Shown: piece by piece, positions 49,201 to 55,009 of the stretch
How the letters are laid out: each line of letters opens with the position of its first letter
Numbering within the stretch: position 1 is the stretch's first letter
Virus record (IMG/VR): IMGVR_UViG_3300034092_001518
Location: 1 to 62,135 of that record
DNA length: 62,135 bases
Origin: a virus
Reading direction: 5' to 3' (one strand)
The notes under the pieces: model-generated
The model's input: only the letters and a program-made list of their open reading frames with translations
Database searches by the model: none
What the model was told of the DNA's origin: nothing
Made by a program: the position numbers and the translations under genes

Positions 49201-50732
49201 AAATAATTATAAACTTTAGTGTTATCACTAATGATAGCCTGATCAAAATTATAGACATCTGGAGATGATATCTTAAAACCTTCTTTTGGCTGTACAATCT
49301 GTCCTTCTTTCTCCCATTTTTTCGGATCTAACAAACTTAACTCTTTGTCAGGTTTAGTTTCTTTTTTTACTGGAGCTTCTCCTGTATAAGAAGGTTTGGC
49401 GTTAGCGATAAGAAAATTTTGTATATCGGGTATTAAGTTGTCGTCATCAATATAAAATCTTTTAGTACCTCTTTTAGTTTGTATTGTTATTGACCTTTCA
49501 GTCATGCCAAAACGATCAGTAAATCCACCAGTCATTTGATCTAAATATGGATTATCTGCCTTAATCATTATATTATAATCAGAGCCATATTTTGATAAAA
49601 AAGATTTTATTTTAGATTGCGTTTCGTATTGTGATGACTTATCGTCAAAAGTGCCCAAAAACCCTTCTTCTGTTTTTAATCCAGCCCAATCGCTTATTTC
49701 GTCATCATTACTAAATGTCTTATATACATCGTTTACAAACTCTCTATCGATATTATTTAAACTAATTAATTCACTAGACTTAGTTTTATCTGGAACGGGT
49801 AAATTTTGACCAAAATATGAATTTACATTTTTAATTGATTTGGGATCTGTAATAAAATAGTAGTAAGCATCTCCTGGATTTTTTACTTTCCAAAAACCAT
49901 TCTCTACTACATATTGTTTTCCATTTTCAGAAGCATATATCTGACCAGATGTACTTAGAGATGCTTGAGTTCTATTTTCTTTATTTAGTTTGGCTACAGT
50001 TTTAGCGTCTTCTAAAGGTACTCCAATAAATTCTGTAGGCATATATTCTGCATCATCCTTTACATCTTTTAGCTGCCATTTTTGATATGTGTTTGATGCC
50101 TCATCATAAAAAATTTCTCCAACACGTAAAGTTCTTTCTTTTCCACTCGCATCAGTACCTGTTTGAGGATCACGCATTAAGCTTATATCTCTGTCAGTCA
50201 AAGGTACATCTGGCAACCCTAAGGCGCTTTTTCGTACTGGCTTATAAGTTTCAGGAACACCTATTTGGCCACCACTGGCATATGCTATGTTTTCCCAAAA
50301 ATCTTTATCGCCGAAATAACCAGCGTCTGATATTTTTTTTTGCTGTTTTGTTAAGCCTCCTGTTAACCTATTTGTGAGATATTCTTTATAATCACTTTTT
50401 TTAGGAGTTACTTTAACTTCTTTTAATTTTAAATTTTGCTCTAGTGTCTTTAATCCTTCTTTTTCTTTTTCACTAAGGCTTTCATATTTTACAGCACCTG
50501 ATTTTAATTGAGTTCTAAGCTCTTGAAGTTGTTTTTCAAAATCTACAATGTCGTCATACTTATAATCTAAACGACCAACATTTTCTTCCTCAGTAACATG
50601 GGCCCACCTAGACTTCCTTTTCTTTCTAGGTTTTTCATCATCAACCAATACTTGATTTTCCGCATCAACTGCTAGCACGTCTTGAGATAAGTCCTGAGCC
50701 TCTAAATCTTCGTTAATGTTTTCGTCTATCAT
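40221..50732 (-). CDS. giant virion protein (polyvalent, ejected type) with zinc-metalloprotease motif
   Basis: 3503 residues, 17 percent of the window. The N-terminus is acidic with KPRKKRKSRWAHVTEEENVG. Hydrophobic stretches lie near 735 (GLLKSIVGGIVDIPGFVFGV) and 2960-2990 (GTTMALGGVFQFILQTFSVG). Near residue 1594 is HEAFHDLL, an HExxH zinc site, followed by EEYTAELGA. At about 1880-2060 is a domain (SGVMAVLSPQMDWFRNL and TIDTHAVAAGLLLP) that recalls DUF7178 of actinophages. The rest is long charged helix. Giant polyvalent proteins of this type are thought to be packaged and injected, like T7 gp16. No RNA polymerase motif was found. Confidence 0.8.
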   Translation of the reverse strand: MIDENINEDLEAQDLSQDVLAVDAENQVLVDDEKPRKKRKSRWAHVTEEENVGRLDYKYDDIVDFEKQLQELRTQLKSGAVKYESLSEKEKEGLKTLEQNLKLKEVKVTPKKSDYKEYLTNRLTGGLTKQQKKISDAGYFGDKDFWENIAYASGGQIGVPETYKPVRKSALGLPDVPLTDRDISLMRDPQTGTDASGKERTLRVGEIFYDEASNTYQKWQLKDVKDDAEYMPTEFIGVPLEDAKTVAKLNKENRTQASLSTSGQIYASENGKQYVVENGFWKVKNPGDAYYYFITDPKSIKNVNSYFGQNLPVPDKTKSSELISLNNIDREFVNDVYKTFSNDDEISDWAGLKTEEGFLGTFDDKSSQYETQSKIKSFLSKYGSDYNIMIKADNPYLDQMTGGFTDRFGMTERSITIQTKRGTKRFYIDDDNLIPDIQNFLIANAKPSYTGEAPVKKETKPDKELSLLDPKKWEKEGQIVQPKEGFKISSPDVYNFDQAIISDNTKVYNYFNEINRIEKEKLVAEEKIYGPNAKFLSAEAKEKILLEKNKPILDKERQQLLQIVGNKNLQAATEYITAPNFTPSSYSKDVANALKAENNSIKKKLEDFKKNQSLFAEKQDLITQMGKDAADIKNLALQYKNLISKGEISVGDAEKILLQKQAEFNERYSFVNEKYLQDLQNEQSKLIKDADELSNSASAIELISSNAEYAAGIAMMKSKDQGSFMGGLLKSIVGGIVDIPGFVFGVLGDIEDVGTGAKGKASAGKTSRDAFSGLTGFLVGAGTSEEYEADANLLYKATTGLARSAVQSAVGGNFALFGGGYNEMATQLDKTDMTAAEKILASSIYGTVSMALEKYGLDEIFGKGGMGSSISRYIMKRTVQGLTKDMSKEAVEALVTNEIKLFIADKGIKIAAAGFAEGFTESLQTGAEYGTKATIEAIRGEKMFKDAAGNDAVTWRNLGKDALESFVVGAVGGHGVSLISQSASVVSRGMNALRTKEEREALVAAARASGMDELVVANLQASLLSGKYSKKTAQSILENFKIIKQKVNTIPKEMPIREQAVALDLMLERDALNSQIEGVDPALAAPSIERVKEINETLKQIGYAVQESSTESVLQRQQEGTGETGGGREGVEPVVQGKEATEKSSQEKVDVSEGEATPTATVIEAKKADIERRRQEELKERVVYDRKPTVEDGEFRIIGDPNNRIFRINEITGRPQVLDKSNGLWSNTEESPNMFFETTKRSGFEKIKENINVKYDAELAALKTPEKVDVSEGEATPTATVSDEITKTSEEVATAKEGIVPGATAKVADVDIVYPTEPQAEERKAFRSTSEYVENASKELPIEDVETLTKELDGEFGLLTAENPMAQPLTEEENKQLNQKAEEWLTERGYKPRRVTGKYGQAENSFFVPNLTRQDAIEFAKQFNQEAVAHSDGLVYQDGSMNPRVKADDNLSFTESYSPESDFVSVVNTKDGLKTFSIGYDFGQKVMPEKQAAPTQVAQEVTITPETNQTITERINNETDAKRKKVFIAVQKVLSAIPNARIILHENTDSFVDGVAKSANTTKEDAKNQGADTFRGAYVNGDVHINLETAGVTTVFHEAFHDLLAKKGMDNNALLDMAKGLKSVISDKALKQRLDEFISNYEEGDRAEEYTAELGAIMAEAQRELSTTKFQQFKTLVNKIAKKLGLPVVFSAAATAQDAVDFMNSMSGKLGRGEQIEVGNVSKVIPSETDKYGNLKKPSESSIKNIKSQKPKIINDAKSNVKEGKTVSTRLPKKDNIHSTRDYIVSMKSLEEDASKDKKIQDQYIKIAKEISSYGISKIKNVENFDDAKKVVNDFKNSVKSNLKWLHNSFGVDVRDISKLWYDGANIICNKIANQYNYSLEQVSGVMAVLSPQMDWFRNLSLGERVIDIYTNQQNSIFDSKMIDYVNNATSGTGKNKVPLFKDSKEIISRVKNKKLSELNNKDKAYFIRVFDEVYNSREYNNISPNGEVNGLVRKSDGSPGACGWGAFPTIEKSISILQDGSIENISSNLGNMHKVRNFFNNISNPNDPDAVTIDTHAVAAGLLLPLSGSSKQVLYNFGGAGNVNTGMTGTYPVYADAYRELAKELGLLPREVQSITWEAVRGLFKATFKSNKNNELNINKVWDDYSSGSISLDEAHTKIEDIAGGISKPVWFEYMADGNKISMDENSAAVDQSNLDNESIEPSKIKAQKPSKQDAIQKAKDKYELSVEKRGNSHQQGVTAAIADLQKSDWYAKADDTQRENAVREIKKFFGEKLKAAPSVAKITGKTKDTAVVSDLAAAIRDQIKLEAKAAREATKDINQRRKELGIAIKNVIKNYKGKISEKQLSAINDRISKVNLLNEETVDRVIDYVDKVMKDADYKEKINKAKSARATIKKLKKDSNRQAEVRAMATVFASIDPDLVEDIDEYMAIAEQVKNALKPTSLSISNTTKFSDIYSYVDQYLEGQENIKKERLLSNNPSLVEQGIIDKSMSLKDIESKIRRINEQKNKLNKATNSEELKDNLKGEINSLKDILKAMVFGYNPITNERVEMTDRIKQVIKEISSLDVDDMTTEQMIALVESLNNFVKNGTIGGLDAAHKTYVGIKNANDLKRKGFVARQLKAYFSPMLGRLLGFEGMSLNELFTRLFGGVTRGNEFMEKSGVAGVVMGVNKAKKMSNAYQELYANTFKNIKGFFDQENVYERGVLAFVYRTNSIKPEEANKEFNRRIDLLLESYESLKNGTAEEQKMAEVYKKVFDRLNIESRDMSVIESNAKQFNIAGAAWWMGTWENHYQDLYDVSLSIYNTDLGSDFYYTSDRLSKLSESTGESIDITNISERGSSFLINTENEEITDKSKAGVLIASTYPATLKDKGRYVNLNFDINQSQALSGALVDIETAGAIRQVDAFISSDSFKSIIPSSSDRSLVVNRINKYIRRSKNKLLVPKDYARVIDKVINEAGRFGTTMALGGVFQFILQTFSVGINTLIQAGKYTQLYTGKSFNDWMNSTGTPTANRGVESVTSIENKMNAIDPVKSTLQQVARQYQKLTQVYMRTFLSKPDVFVARAAWKSYYLKYLSDNGYDTKKINWDTWNDTIKEEGIQDLHKKAMLFAENMVSRQQNVSDERLAGETFASEDGLRKAIRKILLPFAGFSVNQRMRLANDIITLTSAINVASKEDIKIAGRSLVGTVAEQATFNFIKYQVGKLIYYGAMSILGYGDDDEDEEEAKKRNRNALKYPIKSFIGDMASPAPFLDDFVVWAIDKGIKPFMEPSESEINDAVNEENNIRINALGKYKMTEDEKEEFIKKYKEDNTFSLESFKNDTGKYGLISVGSDAYEALYESLKMNDGKYTEEFQGKETEKYLTKDQIESQKIFSALKLFHFIGALPREANQLADKGTRKIKQNSLTKNQYESYKEFTKVFKREPKPYEIDIIKSTNYEIEEGYEEGSNTQMLLIIGDIDDLGGFSNQQGKVYSKLFEETRIQLTPAVYELIQKGKTAEQIKKILSN
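46890..46938 (-). repeat. 49-bp perfect direct repeat in the giant gene, copy 1
   Basis: Identical over 49 bp to 47247-47295, with a 357-bp period (119 codons), so the repeat stays in frame and encodes EKVDVSEGEATPTATV twice. Confidence 0.9.
47247..47295 (-). repeat. 49-bp perfect direct repeat in the giant gene, copy 2
   Basis: Second copy of the 49-bp repeat. The segment between the copies encodes an extra module with EFRIIGDPNNRIFRINEITG and is probably a recombination-mobile insertion. Confidence 0.9.
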
Positions 50733-52156
50733 TGTTCTAAATTATTAACAGCTTCGTCCCAATAATTTGAATAACCAGCAGTGTTAAAGTTTAACAGATT
50801 TTTCCAGGTAGGAAGTCTTGACACATCTAGCTCTACTTTCCAAACACCTTTACCTGAATTTCTAATTGGTAGATTAGTCTCTGGATTATATTTTTTATAT
50901 TCATTAGGATCAAACTTAAATATTTTATACTTACCACCATCAATTCTTATTTCTCTATTTGCATCTTTACCAAAGATATCATTTAATTTTTGAAGATCAG
51001 TTTTATTTGGTGTTTTATTTAATATCTCATTTAATTGTGTTACATATGATCCAGCGCTTTTTGCCGCTTGGCTTATTGCTTTTGCTTTTGCAGCTCTAGG
51101 TTGTCTAGGAGTTACTGGCCTACTTTGTGTTTCTGAATAATCAAATCTAGATTCAATTTGAGCCTTCATTATTCTCCTTGCCTCCTCACTTTGTTCCTCT
51201 GAAATAACTGGCTCATACTTATTATTATCAGTAAGTCTAACGCTTATTAATTGTTTTTCATATTGTTTAGCTGCTAAATCTATTTCTTGATCTGTTAATG
51301 AAGAGTCTTCTTTTTTTAATTCAGTTTTATAATTATTAATTAATTGCATTTTTTCACTATCTGTTTCATAAAAATCATAGTCTTCACCATATGTAGTAAG
51401 AACCTGAGCAGCCATTCTAGGACTATTTGTATATTTATTTATAAGACTGTTCACTGTTTCCTTTACATTATCATTCTCTAATGGATTATTTATTTTTGTT
51501 GATCCTTGAGCGTTGTATTTAGACTGAATTATAAAATCACCAATGCTTTTTGTATCTGCACTAATTAATTTATCAAAATCAATTTTTTCATCCATTAAAT
51601 TCATTGGATCGGCTAATGCCATACTTGGAGCAACTTCTACCTCTCCACTGGCATTTACTTGAGCCATGTATCCATGACCATCTGTTGAAAAAGTATAAAA
51701 TCTATTTCTAAGGTCCGCTAAATTTGCATGTTTACTAGACAAATAAGTTTCAAAAGTACTTGCCTTGTCTTCGGCTTGTCTTTTTAGTAACTCTTGATTT
51801 GTAGCATCAAAGTTTTTCATGCTGTTTCCCATGGTTGACCAGTCGGTCATCATGTTGTTAAGAATAGATTTATATTGTTGATCAGTAATTAAACCAGCCT
51901 TTCTTTGTTTATTTGCCTGAGATATTATATCTCTTCCTTTTGCAGCACCAGTTGTTATGTATTCTTGTAATGATTGGGTCTTTATACCCTCTATTGACTT
52001 AATACTTGCGTTGGCTTTTTGTGCTAAATCATCAGCATATAGTATTTGTTTTTCTCTCTCAAGTCCTATATCTTCAAGAGCTTTGCTTATGCCTCCTATT
52101 GCCTTCCCCCAATCTATTGATGGTGCTGGTATATATGTTCCGTATTGTTTTGCCAT
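50729..52156 (-). CDS. internal virion protein
   Basis: 475 residues, soluble, mostly helical with Gln/Lys/Asp. Starts MAKQYGTYIPAPSIDWGKAI, then long helices (ISQANKQRKAGLITDQQYKS; EEQSEEARRIMKAQIESRF). Overlaps the giant gene by 4 nt and follows the gp14-like gene. The position between a gp14-like gene and a giant gene mirrors the T7 gp14-gp15-gp16 order, so it is probably the gp15-type internal protein. Sequence similarity to gp15 is not visible to me. Confidence 0.65.
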   Translation of the reverse strand: MAKQYGTYIPAPSIDWGKAIGGISKALEDIGLEREKQILYADDLAQKANASIKSIEGIKTQSLQEYITTGAAKGRDIISQANKQRKAGLITDQQYKSILNNMMTDWSTMGNSMKNFDATNQELLKRQAEDKASTFETYLSSKHANLADLRNRFYTFSTDGHGYMAQVNASGEVEVAPSMALADPMNLMDEKIDFDKLISADTKSIGDFIIQSKYNAQGSTKINNPLENDNVKETVNSLINKYTNSPRMAAQVLTTYGEDYDFYETDSEKMQLINNYKTELKKEDSSLTDQEIDLAAKQYEKQLISVRLTDNNKYEPVISEEQSEEARRIMKAQIESRFDYSETQSRPVTPRQPRAAKAKAISQAAKSAGSYVTQLNEILNKTPNKTDLQKLNDIFGKDANREIRIDGGKYKIFKFDPNEYKKYNPETNLPIRNSGKGVWKVELDVSRLPTWKNLLNFNTAGYSNYWDEAVNNLEQ

Positions 52157-52167
52157 TTTAAAATTTA

Positions 52168-52842
52168 TTAAGAATTCACAAATAAACTAAAGGGCTGGTA
52201 ACCTTCATAAGCCCCTGCGGCTGCTTGTGCCTCTGTAAATGGTCTATCATAATTATTTCCTGATCCAATTCCAGGAACAGTAGTATTAGTTTTTTTGTCT
52301 TTAAATTTAATTTTAGAAGCAGATTTTAAACCTTCGGCAGCAAATCCAAAAATACCTTCAATGGCTTCATTCCTATTGGCCTCAGCCACATATCTTCTAT
52401 ACTCAGCGTCTTGCTTTTCGTTCATTTCTATGTCATACTGCCTTTGCTGTTTTCTAGCATTAATTCCTTGCTGTGCCTGCGCCTGTGCCGCATCTCTTTC
52501 GTACTTTAACTCGTCAAGCCTTGCAGCATTTTGAAGGTCTCCCTGCTCTCCAGCAAGTGCCAATTGACCAACACTACCTATCACTCCCTCTGCCCCAGCA
52601 CCTTGAATCATACCCATTGTCTGAGCCTCTCTTTGTGCTTGAGATTGCTGTGCTAGCTGAGTGCCTAATGTTGGGACCTGCAATTGTTTAAAAGCATTAT
52701 CCTCGTTGATAGCCCTTAAGCTTTCCGTTGCTTTTTTAGATGCTTCTTCTGCTTTTTTCATGGCCTTGTTTTGGCCTATTGCCTGGGCTGCGCTTACTCC
52801 CATCCCACCAAGTGCAACTATAGTTCCTGTTACTGCTGCCAT
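52168..52842 (-). CDS. internal virion protein, T7 gp14-like
   Basis: 224 residues. A short hydrophobic Gly/Ala N-terminus (TGTIVALGGMGVSAAQAIG), then a long Ala/Gln/Glu-rich coiled coil (KAMKKAEEASKKATESLRAI; ERDAAQAQAQQGINARKQQR) and a disordered Gly/Asn-rich C-terminus. This layout is typical of gp14-like internal proteins of T7-type phages, which help form the ejection channel. It heads the ejection-protein operon (gp14-, gp15-, gp16-like). Confidence 0.75.
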   Translation of the reverse strand: MAAVTGTIVALGGMGVSAAQAIGQNKAMKKAEEASKKATESLRAINEDNAFKQLQVPTLGTQLAQQSQAQREAQTMGMIQGAGAEGVIGSVGQLALAGEQGDLQNAARLDELKYERDAAQAQAQQGINARKQQRQYDIEMNEKQDAEYRRYVAEANRNEAIEGIFGFAAEGLKSASKIKFKDKKTNTTVPGIGSGNNYDRPFTEAQAAAGAYEGYQPFSLFVNS

Positions 52843-52843
52843 A

Positions 52844-53242
52844 TTATAAAATTTTTACCATTTCAGTTGTGTTTGTAGATCCCTTTTGAAATCCACAATT
52901 TTCGTACATCTTTATTAAAGATGGACTCTTTAACGTTGAAAAAGCATAAATAAATCCATTTTGTTTGCAAATCTCTAAAAGAGAATATATTAAAAACTCT
53001 ATGGCCTCTTTTCTGTCCTTTTCTCTGTAATGGAAGTTAGATACTATAAACTCAATCCACGCTACCTTAGAGTTTGTTGCGTATACAAAACCAGCACACA
53101 CATCCTCTCCATTGCTCGATACCATTATGCCTCCTGTGCCGTTTTCTGGCAAGAAGTCTTTAGATATTACTGGCCATCTCCAATCCCTCCACCAGTCACA
53201 TATCTTATGGTAATCGTCTTCAACCAAGTATCGGACTTCCAT
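52844..53242 (-). CDS. GNAT-family acetyltransferase
   Basis: 132 residues with the GNAT fold order: N-terminal MEVRYLVEDDYHKICDWWRD, the strand VCAGFVYATNSKVAWIEFIV, an acetyl-CoA loop region around NFHYREKDRKEAIEFLI, and the C-terminal LIKMYENCGFQKGSTNTTEM that fits the GNAT motif B. Single GNAT proteins lie in the ejection cassette of many short-tailed phages, and the one here may modify a virion or host protein. A TAAATTTG box is 5 nt before the start. Confidence 0.75.
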   Translation of the reverse strand: MEVRYLVEDDYHKICDWWRDWRWPVISKDFLPENGTGGIMVSSNGEDVCAGFVYATNSKVAWIEFIVSNFHYREKDRKEAIEFLIYSLLEICKQNGFIYAFSTLKSPSLIKMYENCGFQKGSTNTTEMVKIL

Positions 53243-53246
53243 ATCA

Positions 53247-53254
53247 CAAATTTA
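53247..53254 (-). promoter_or_regulatory. TAnnTTTG -7 promoter box
   Basis: TAAATTTG on the minus strand, 5 nt upstream of the acetyltransferase ATG. It matches the -7 consensus; the leader would be very short. Confidence 0.45.
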
Positions 53255-54076
53255 CATAAAACTTTTGAATACTGAAGAGCTTATTTCGAATAACTCTACT
53301 GGTCCTCCGCTGTTGGTAGTTAGAAGAATATCCATGTAATAACCTCTAACCCCATAAGACTCAGCAACAGAATTTTTTATCGCAAGTATCTCGTCACCTG
53401 AGCTTGGAAGAGTTCCAACAGTACTTAAATATACTATTGGCTGACCGTTTAGATCAAAGTTGTCTACCGACTGAACTGTACCTACATAAGAAAGTACTCC
53501 AGAAGGAAAATATTTATACACGTCATCTGGAGCTGATACATCTTTTATTTGTAGTGATGAAGATGGGTAAGAGTTTATTCTAAAGTAAGGAACAGGAGAA
53601 CCTCCAGAGTCTAGTACATTTCCAAGGCCAATAATCCTTGTACTCAGTTTATCGTCAAGCTGTCCTATATTAATTAAAGATCCACCAGAAGGATTGTTGT
53701 TACGTCTTATATGAGCAAAATAACTTCCTTCTTTTTCTTCAAACCAAGTGTTGCTTATGTTTCCAGACAGTAAGTCAGTAGTAACTGACACACTCCATGC
53801 AGACGTGCTTTCAAGAGACACCGTCTTAAATAGCTTAACCTCCAAAGGCGAGTCATTAAACACCGTTCTTACTTCGCAAGTAGGAAGATTTACATATGGA
53901 CTAGATACATAGTATACCGTTCTTTGTACTGAAGGAACATTATGTAGATATATATTTCCATTTTTAAACGTATAAAACTTATTACTAACGTAAACCATAT
54001 AGTCTGGAATGTAACTCCAGAATGAAGTCCATCCTTGAACATCGTCAGAATAAGATATCGTTAAAGGAACAACCAT
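53252..54076 (-). CDS. tail module resembling the C-terminal part of tail stabilisation proteins
   Basis: 274 residues. The opening LTISYSDDVQGWTSFWSYIP, then VSNKFYTFKNGNIYLHN and TVFNDSPLEVKLFKTVSLES, copies the C-terminal module that, as I recall, ends the tail stabilisation protein in related phages (SYDExVxGWxSFxSFxPxxM...NxFYTFxNGxLYxHN...FNDxPxxxKxFKTLxxE). Here it is a separate gene 3.8 kb downstream of the gene encoding the rest of that protein. The body is beta-rich. Probably part of the tail tube or tip. Promoter TAAATTTG upstream. Confidence 0.65.
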   Translation of the reverse strand: MVVPLTISYSDDVQGWTSFWSYIPDYMVYVSNKFYTFKNGNIYLHNVPSVQRTVYYVSSPYVNLPTCEVRTVFNDSPLEVKLFKTVSLESTSAWSVSVTTDLLSGNISNTWFEEKEGSYFAHIRRNNNPSGGSLINIGQLDDKLSTRIIGLGNVLDSGGSPVPYFRINSYPSSSLQIKDVSAPDDVYKYFPSGVLSYVGTVQSVDNFDLNGQPIVYLSTVGTLPSSGDEILAIKNSVAESYGVRGYYMDILLTTNSGGPVELFEISSSVFKSFM

Positions 54077-54080
54077 AATA

Positions 54081-54088
54081 CAAATTTA
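54081..54088 (-). promoter_or_regulatory. TAnnTTTG -7 promoter box
   Basis: TAAATTTG on the minus strand, 5 nt upstream of ATG 54076, in the short gap after the glycosyltransferase gene. Ties the tail module to its own late promoter. Confidence 0.45.
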
Positions 54089-54094
54089 GTGAAT

Positions 54095-55009
54095 TTAAAC
54101 CAAACAGCTATCTATTGATTTTACTAGCCTATAATAGTGATAAGAACACCTTTTATCTGAAACAAACTCATTGCTGTCGTATGGGTATTTATCCATGTAC
54201 TTAGCCTTGTGAAACATTCCGTCTTTGTCAGACATTACCCCAGCATTATGAAAGAAGTATAGCTGGTCCCACTTATCTGAATTGCATGTTGCCCAACAAA
54301 AGTCAAACTCTTTGGGAACAACAACATCTATTCCCATCTTCCATGCGGTCCATAGCTCTGCCCACATGCTTGCGGTCCAAGCCTGTATACCATGATTGCT
54401 CCCGTCTTTTCTTACGTGTTGCATCTTCATCATTACCTCATAAAGCTCAAACGAGTATTTTTCTACTAGCTCCCAGTACTCATGTGTTAAATTTTTCATC
54501 AACTTCTGAGCACCTCCGCTATTGTTCTGATTATTTTTTACTATATCTTTTGATATGCCCACAACGTTGCACATTGCATCTAGCACCTCTTCTCCCTTGC
54601 TTACTATGTAGTCGTGCCCTATGTATGATATTGTATCAGAAAAATACCACTTATCATCAACTAAAAATTTATCGAAATTAAGGTGTCTAGTGAAGGCAAA
54701 GTCAGCGTCAACAAAAAAATATGCACTACTATCTGGGTGCTCTTTAAAATGTTTCTTTAGTATATGCGACTGTATTGCAGGAAGATACTTACAATCACCT
54801 AGAGTGTCTTCGTAAAAGAAAAAGTTAATTCTAGAATATACCTTTTGTAGTTTAAACCAAGACTCTGGTATGTCATCCTGATAACCTGCTACGACATACA
54901 TCTGTTCTGGATCGTATCCATTCAACATGAAGTTTACTATTTGCACCTCAACCTGCCAAGCATAATAATCTATAGCTGGTTGAGCTGACAAGAATTTAAT
55001 TTTATTCAT
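54095..55009 (-). CDS. glycosyltransferase-like protein (GT-A type)
   Basis: 304 residues. The order MNKIKFLSAQPAIDYYAWQV, YVVAGYQDDIPESW, then SAYFFVDADFAFTRHL with the D-x-D motif (DAD) near residue 104, a SDTISYIGHDYIVSKG segment, and NNSGGAQKLMKNLTHEYWEL, matches phage GT-A-like proteins I recall from Bacteroidota phages. The DxD binds the metal and nucleotide sugar. It ends in a His/Tyr-rich tail. It shares a base with the stop of the poly-Thr fibre gene, so both are made together; fibre glycosylation is the obvious hypothesis. Confidence 0.7.
   Translation of the reverse strand: MNKIKFLSAQPAIDYYAWQVEVQIVNFMLNGYDPEQMYVVAGYQDDIPESWFKLQKVYSRINFFFYEDTLGDCKYLPAIQSHILKKHFKEHPDSSAYFFVDADFAFTRHLNFDKFLVDDKWYFSDTISYIGHDYIVSKGEEVLDAMCNVVGISKDIVKNNQNNSGGAQKLMKNLTHEYWELVEKYSFELYEVMMKMQHVRKDGSNHGIQAWTASMWAELWTAWKMGIDVVVPKEFDFCWATCNSDKWDQLYFFHNAGVMSDKDGMFHKAKYMDKYPYDSNEFVSDKRCSYHYYRLVKSIDSCLV

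Noticed and set aside
40221-50732. Virion RNA polymerase within the giant protein
   Set aside because: Many crAss-like phages carry giant RNA polymerase subunits, but I found no DxDxD-type catalytic loop or other polymerase motif.
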